A stretch of 47,712 nt of DNA from Castellaniella sp036379515. GTDB lineage: Bacteria; Pseudomonadota; Gammaproteobacteria; Burkholderiales; Burkholderiaceae_B. How positions within the stretch are numbered: the stretch's first letter is position 1; every line of letters starts with the position of its first letter. Of this stretch, positions 45,072 through 47,712 are shown piece by piece. Where the stretch lies: contig NZ_DASVGN010000012.1 in NCBI RefSeq assembly GCF_036379515.1, forward strand, positions 1 through 47,712. Reading direction: 5' to 3'. The notes beneath the pieces were generated by a model that had not been told where the DNA came from, ran no database searches, and saw nothing but the letters and a program-made list of their open reading frames with translations. A program made the position numbers and the translations under genes.

Positions 45072-45958
45072 TATTTGAACCTGCCAATACGACTGGGTGA
45101 GCCAAAGTTCATCCAGATGAAGAACGCCCGCCCGACGATGTTGGCATCCGGGACGAACCCCCAATAGCGGCTATCGAGACTATTGTCGCGGTTGTCGCCC
45201 ATCATGAAGTAATGCCCGGCCGGCACCTTGCAGCGCACGCCATCGGACAGATAGGTGCAGTTCTGAAAGTCGGGAAAGCGCGTGATGGGGACGAAATCCT
45301 GCGGTGCGTTGGAGTTGAGCAGGATCTCGTGCGTCACCGCCCCCAACTGCTCGCGGTATTCTCCCACGTAAGCAGCCCGATCGGGCTCGAAATAATCGCC
45401 ATCACGGTCGTGGGGAACCAGGTTCCCGTTGATGGTGAGCGTCTTGTTTCGGTATTCCACTACATCGCCGGGCAGACCGATCACCCGCTTGATGTAATCC
45501 ACGCTGGGGTCGACGGGATAGCGAAACACGACCACGTCTCCCCGGTGAGGCTCGCCAATGGGAATGACTTTCTTGTCGATGATCGGAAGGCGAATGCCGT
45601 ACTCGAACTTGTTCACAAGAATCATGTCGCCGTTTTCCAGCGTAGGCAGCATGGACCCCGACGGGATGCGAAAGGGCTCCACCACGAACGAACGCAACAC
45701 GAACACGAACAGAATCACCGGGAAGAAGCTGACGCAGTATTCCACCCACCACGGCGCGCGCAGGGCTTTCTCGTAGGCCTGGGAACACTCGGCATCCAGT
45801 GCCGCAGCATCCAGGCCGGCCGCGTTGTTGCGGCAGGCCTGCGCTGCAGCCTGCGCCCGCTCACGGCGCCGCCCACGCAGATGAAAACGGTCGAGCAGCC
45901 AGACTACCCCCGTGACGATCAGTGCCACAAACAACAGCAGTGCAAAATCCCAACTCAT
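45071..45958 (-). CDS. lepB: Signal peptidase I
   Basis: 295 residues from ATG 45958. Two N-terminal membrane segments (about 4-22 and 75-93), nucleophile S102 in PSGSMLP and general base K157 in DYIKRVIG, then GDNRDNSLDSR near the C-terminus. It cuts signal peptides on the periplasmic side of the inner membrane. It lies 12 bases after lepA, the standard order. Confidence 0.97.
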   Translation of the reverse strand: MSWDFALLLFVALIVTGVVWLLDRFHLRGRRRERAQAAAQACRNNAAGLDAAALDAECSQAYEKALRAPWWVEYCVSFFPVILFVFVLRSFVVEPFRIPSGSMLPTLENGDMILVNKFEYGIRLPIIDKKVIPIGEPHRGDVVVFRYPVDPSVDYIKRVIGLPGDVVEYRNKTLTINGNLVPHDRDGDYFEPDRAAYVGEYREQLGAVTHEILLNSNAPQDFVPITRFPDFQNCTYLSDGVRCKVPAGHYFMMGDNRDNSLDSRYWGFVPDANIVGRAFFIWMNFGSPSRIGRFK

Positions 45959-45970
45959 GTTGATGTCCGC

Positions 45971-47712
45971 CTATTTGTCCTCGACCTGCAACACCGCGAG
46001 GAAAGCTTCCTGCGGGATTTCGACATTGCCGACCTGCTTCATACGCTTCTTGCCGGCTTTTTGTTTCTCGAGCAATTTTTTCTTGCGGCTGATGTCGCCG
46101 CCATAACACTTGGCCAGTACGTTCTTGCGCATCGCCTTGACGTTCTCGCGCGCGATCACTTCGGCACCGATGGCGGCCTGAATGGCAATGTCGAACATCT
46201 GGCGCGGGATCAGGCCGCGCATCCGCGTGACGACGTCCCGCCCGCGGGTGCGCGCATTGCTGCGGTGCACGATCATGGATAGCGCGTCGACGCGATCACC
46301 ATTGATGAGCAGGTCGACCCGAACCACGTCCGCTGCCCTGTATTCCTTGAATTCGTAATCCATGGAGGCGTAGCCTCGGGACACGGACTTCAGGCGATCG
46401 AAGAAATCCAGCACGATCTCGGCCAGCGGGATCTCGTAGCTCAGGTGCACCTGCCGACCGTGATAGCTCATGTTGAGCTGCACGCCGCGCTTGTTGGTGC
46501 ACAGCGCCATGACCGGCCCCACATATTCCTGCGGCATGAACAAGGTCACCGTCATGACGGGTTCGCGAATTTCGCGAATCTGGCCGACTTCAGGCATCCG
46601 CGCGGGGCTGTCCACGCGCAATACCGTGCCGCTGCCGTCCAGGACCTCGTAGACCACGGAAGGCGCCGTGGTGATGATGTCCATGTCGAATTCACGCTCG
46701 AGCCGCTCTTGCACGATGTCCATGTGCAGCAGCCCCAGGAACCCGCAGCGGAACCCGAAACCCAGCGCCTGGGAGACTTCGGGCTCGAACTTGAGCGACG
46801 CGTCATTGAGCGCGAGCTTTTCGAGCGAGTCGCGCAGCTGGTCATAGGCGCTGGACTCGACCGGATACACCCCGGCGAACACCTGCGGCTTGACCTCTTT
46901 GAAGCCCGGCAACGCCCGGGCAGCAGGGCGTGCGGCGAGCGTCATGGTATCGCCCACCTTGGCGTGCTGCAGCTCCTTGACCCCCGCAATCACGAAGCCG
47001 ACCTCGCCCGCCGTCAGGACGTCGCGCGGCTGGGACTTGGGCGTGAAGACGCCCAGCTGCTCGCACAGGTGCGTCGCCCCCGTCGCCATGAGCAGGATCT
47101 TGTCTTTGGGGCGCAAGGTGCCATTCACGACACGCACCAGCATCACCACGCCCACGTAGTTGTCGAACCACGAATCAATGATCAGCGCCTGCAGCGGCGC
47201 CTGGGGATCCCCCTTGGGCGGAGGGATACGGGCCACGACGGCTTCGAGGATCTCGTCGATTCCCTGCCCCGTCTTGGCACTCGCAAGGATGGCGCCCGAC
47301 GCATCCACCCCGATGACGTCCTCGATCTCGGCGGCCACCGTATCCGGATCCGCCGAAGGCAAGTCCATCTTGTTGAGAACGGGGAGCACCTCGACCCCGA
47401 GCTCGATGGCGGTGTAGCAGTTGGCGACCGTCTGCGCCTCGACGCCCTGCGAGGCATCCACCACCAGCAGCGCCCCCTCGCAGGCCGACAGCGAGCGGCT
47501 CACCTCGTAGGAGAAGTCGACGTGGCCCGGCGTATCGATGAGGTTGAGCTCGTAGACCTGGCCATCGGCCGCCTGATAGCGCAGGGATGCCGTCTGCGCC
47601 TTGATGGTGATGCCGCGTTCACGCTCGATATCCATGGAATCGAGAACCTGTGAGGACATCTCACGGTCTTGCAAGCCACCGCAACGCTGGATCAGGCGAT
47701 CGGCCAGCGTGG
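45971..47712 (-). CDS. lepA: Elongation factor 4 / LepA (5' end outside window)
   Basis: About 580 residues are visible; the frame stays open through the right edge, reading TLADRLIQRCGG at the start, so only about the first 20 residues, including the GHIDHGKS loop start, are missing. DTPGHVDFSYEV (G3), NKMD (G4), and the LepA-specific C-terminal domain ending in EAFLAVLQVEDK are present. LepA is a ribosome-binding GTPase that can back-translocate ribosomes. It is the first gene of lepA-lepB-rnc-era-recO. The internal ATG at 47674 is not the true start. Confidence 0.97.
   Translation of the reverse strand, partial: TLADRLIQRCGGLQDREMSSQVLDSMDIERERGITIKAQTASLRYQAADGQVYELNLIDTPGHVDFSYEVSRSLSACEGALLVVDASQGVEAQTVANCYTAIELGVEVLPVLNKMDLPSADPDTVAAEIEDVIGVDASGAILASAKTGQGIDEILEAVVARIPPPKGDPQAPLQALIIDSWFDNYVGVVMLVRVVNGTLRPKDKILLMATGATHLCEQLGVFTPKSQPRDVLTAGEVGFVIAGVKELQHAKVGDTMTLAARPAARALPGFKEVKPQVFAGVYPVESSAYDQLRDSLEKLALNDASLKFEPEVSQALGFGFRCGFLGLLHMDIVQERLEREFDMDIITTAPSVVYEVLDGSGTVLRVDSPARMPEVGQIREIREPVMTVTLFMPQEYVGPVMALCTNKRGVQLNMSYHGRQVHLSYEIPLAEIVLDFFDRLKSVSRGYASMDYEFKEYRAADVVRVDLLINGDRVDALSMIVHRSNARTRGRDVVTRMRGLIPRQMFDIAIQAAIGAEVIARENVKAMRKNVLAKCYGGDISRKKKLLEKQKAGKKRMKQVGNVEIPQEAFLAVLQVEDK

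Noticed and set aside
45072..45164. Longer rnc start inside lepB
   Set aside because: The extension is an antiframe of the lepB C-terminus; MAGLDSLQDKLGY at 45071 is the conserved start.
47674..47674. Apparent ATG start of lepA inside the window
   Set aside because: The frame is open upstream and the preceding residues (TLADRLIQRCGG) are conserved LepA sequence; the true start is outside the window.

Overview
This is a 47.7 kb stretch of GC-rich, densely packed proteobacterial chromosome. It carries about 41 protein genes, many in overlapping operons. I see no rRNA or tRNA gene, insertion sequence, prophage or CRISPR array. Two genes run off the edges: a GGDEF-EAL signalling gene at the left and lepA at the right.

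Left block (1-14.3 kb). A membrane GGDEF-EAL protein is followed by a stand-alone CADD/TenA-like di-metal protein that may make p-aminobenzoate. Next come a tightly coupled alaC-hom-thrC-recJ operon (read right to left), then surE-pcm-DedA-nlpD, a divergent Smr-domain gene, and ispD and ftsB next to eno. The chain eno-ftsB-ispD-surE-pcm-DedA-nlpD is one I associate with Gammaproteobacteria. Non-ATG starts are common here (hom GTG, recJ TTG, ispD GTG, DedA TTG or GTG) and Shine-Dalgarno sites are often weak.

Right block (about 15.7-47.7 kb). Reading right to left: scoA-scoB-M24 aminopeptidase-pyrG-kdsA. Then follow a thioesterase, ETF-ubiquinone oxidoreductase, two different AMP-forming acyl-CoA synthetases, a UMF1-type transporter, an NlpC/P60 lipoprotein, a Fur-controlled DUF2325 protein, livKHMGF, cysB, mmsA, lptF, pepA-holC, a Bax-inhibitor-1 protein, and lepA-lepB-rnc-era-recO. 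Gene order and protein style fit Betaproteobacteria, family Alcaligenaceae (Bordetella/Castellaniella-like). Most genes here start with ATG behind a clear AAGGAG-type site.

The two blocks meet at eno. The order pyrG-kdsA-eno-ftsB is shared by both classes, and the C-terminal end of the enolase looks less betaproteobacterial than the rest. The window may therefore be a natural mosaic or a chimeric assembly joined in a conserved gene; this should be settled before the blocks are interpreted together.

Functionally, the right block is rich in short-chain acid and branched-chain amino acid use: CoA transfer, acetate/propionate activation, electron transfer from acyl-CoA dehydrogenases to quinone, LIV uptake and valine degradation. 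It also holds housekeeping genes for CTP, KDO, LPS export, translation, signal peptide removal and RNA processing. The left block is mainly threonine/alanine metabolism, DNA and protein repair, isoprenoid synthesis and division. I did not find an obviously new multi-gene system. The items most worth a second look are the eno seam, the CADD-like gene, the Fur-controlled cysteine-rich DUF2325 gene, the cysteine-bearing insertion in threonine synthase, and the short RecO.
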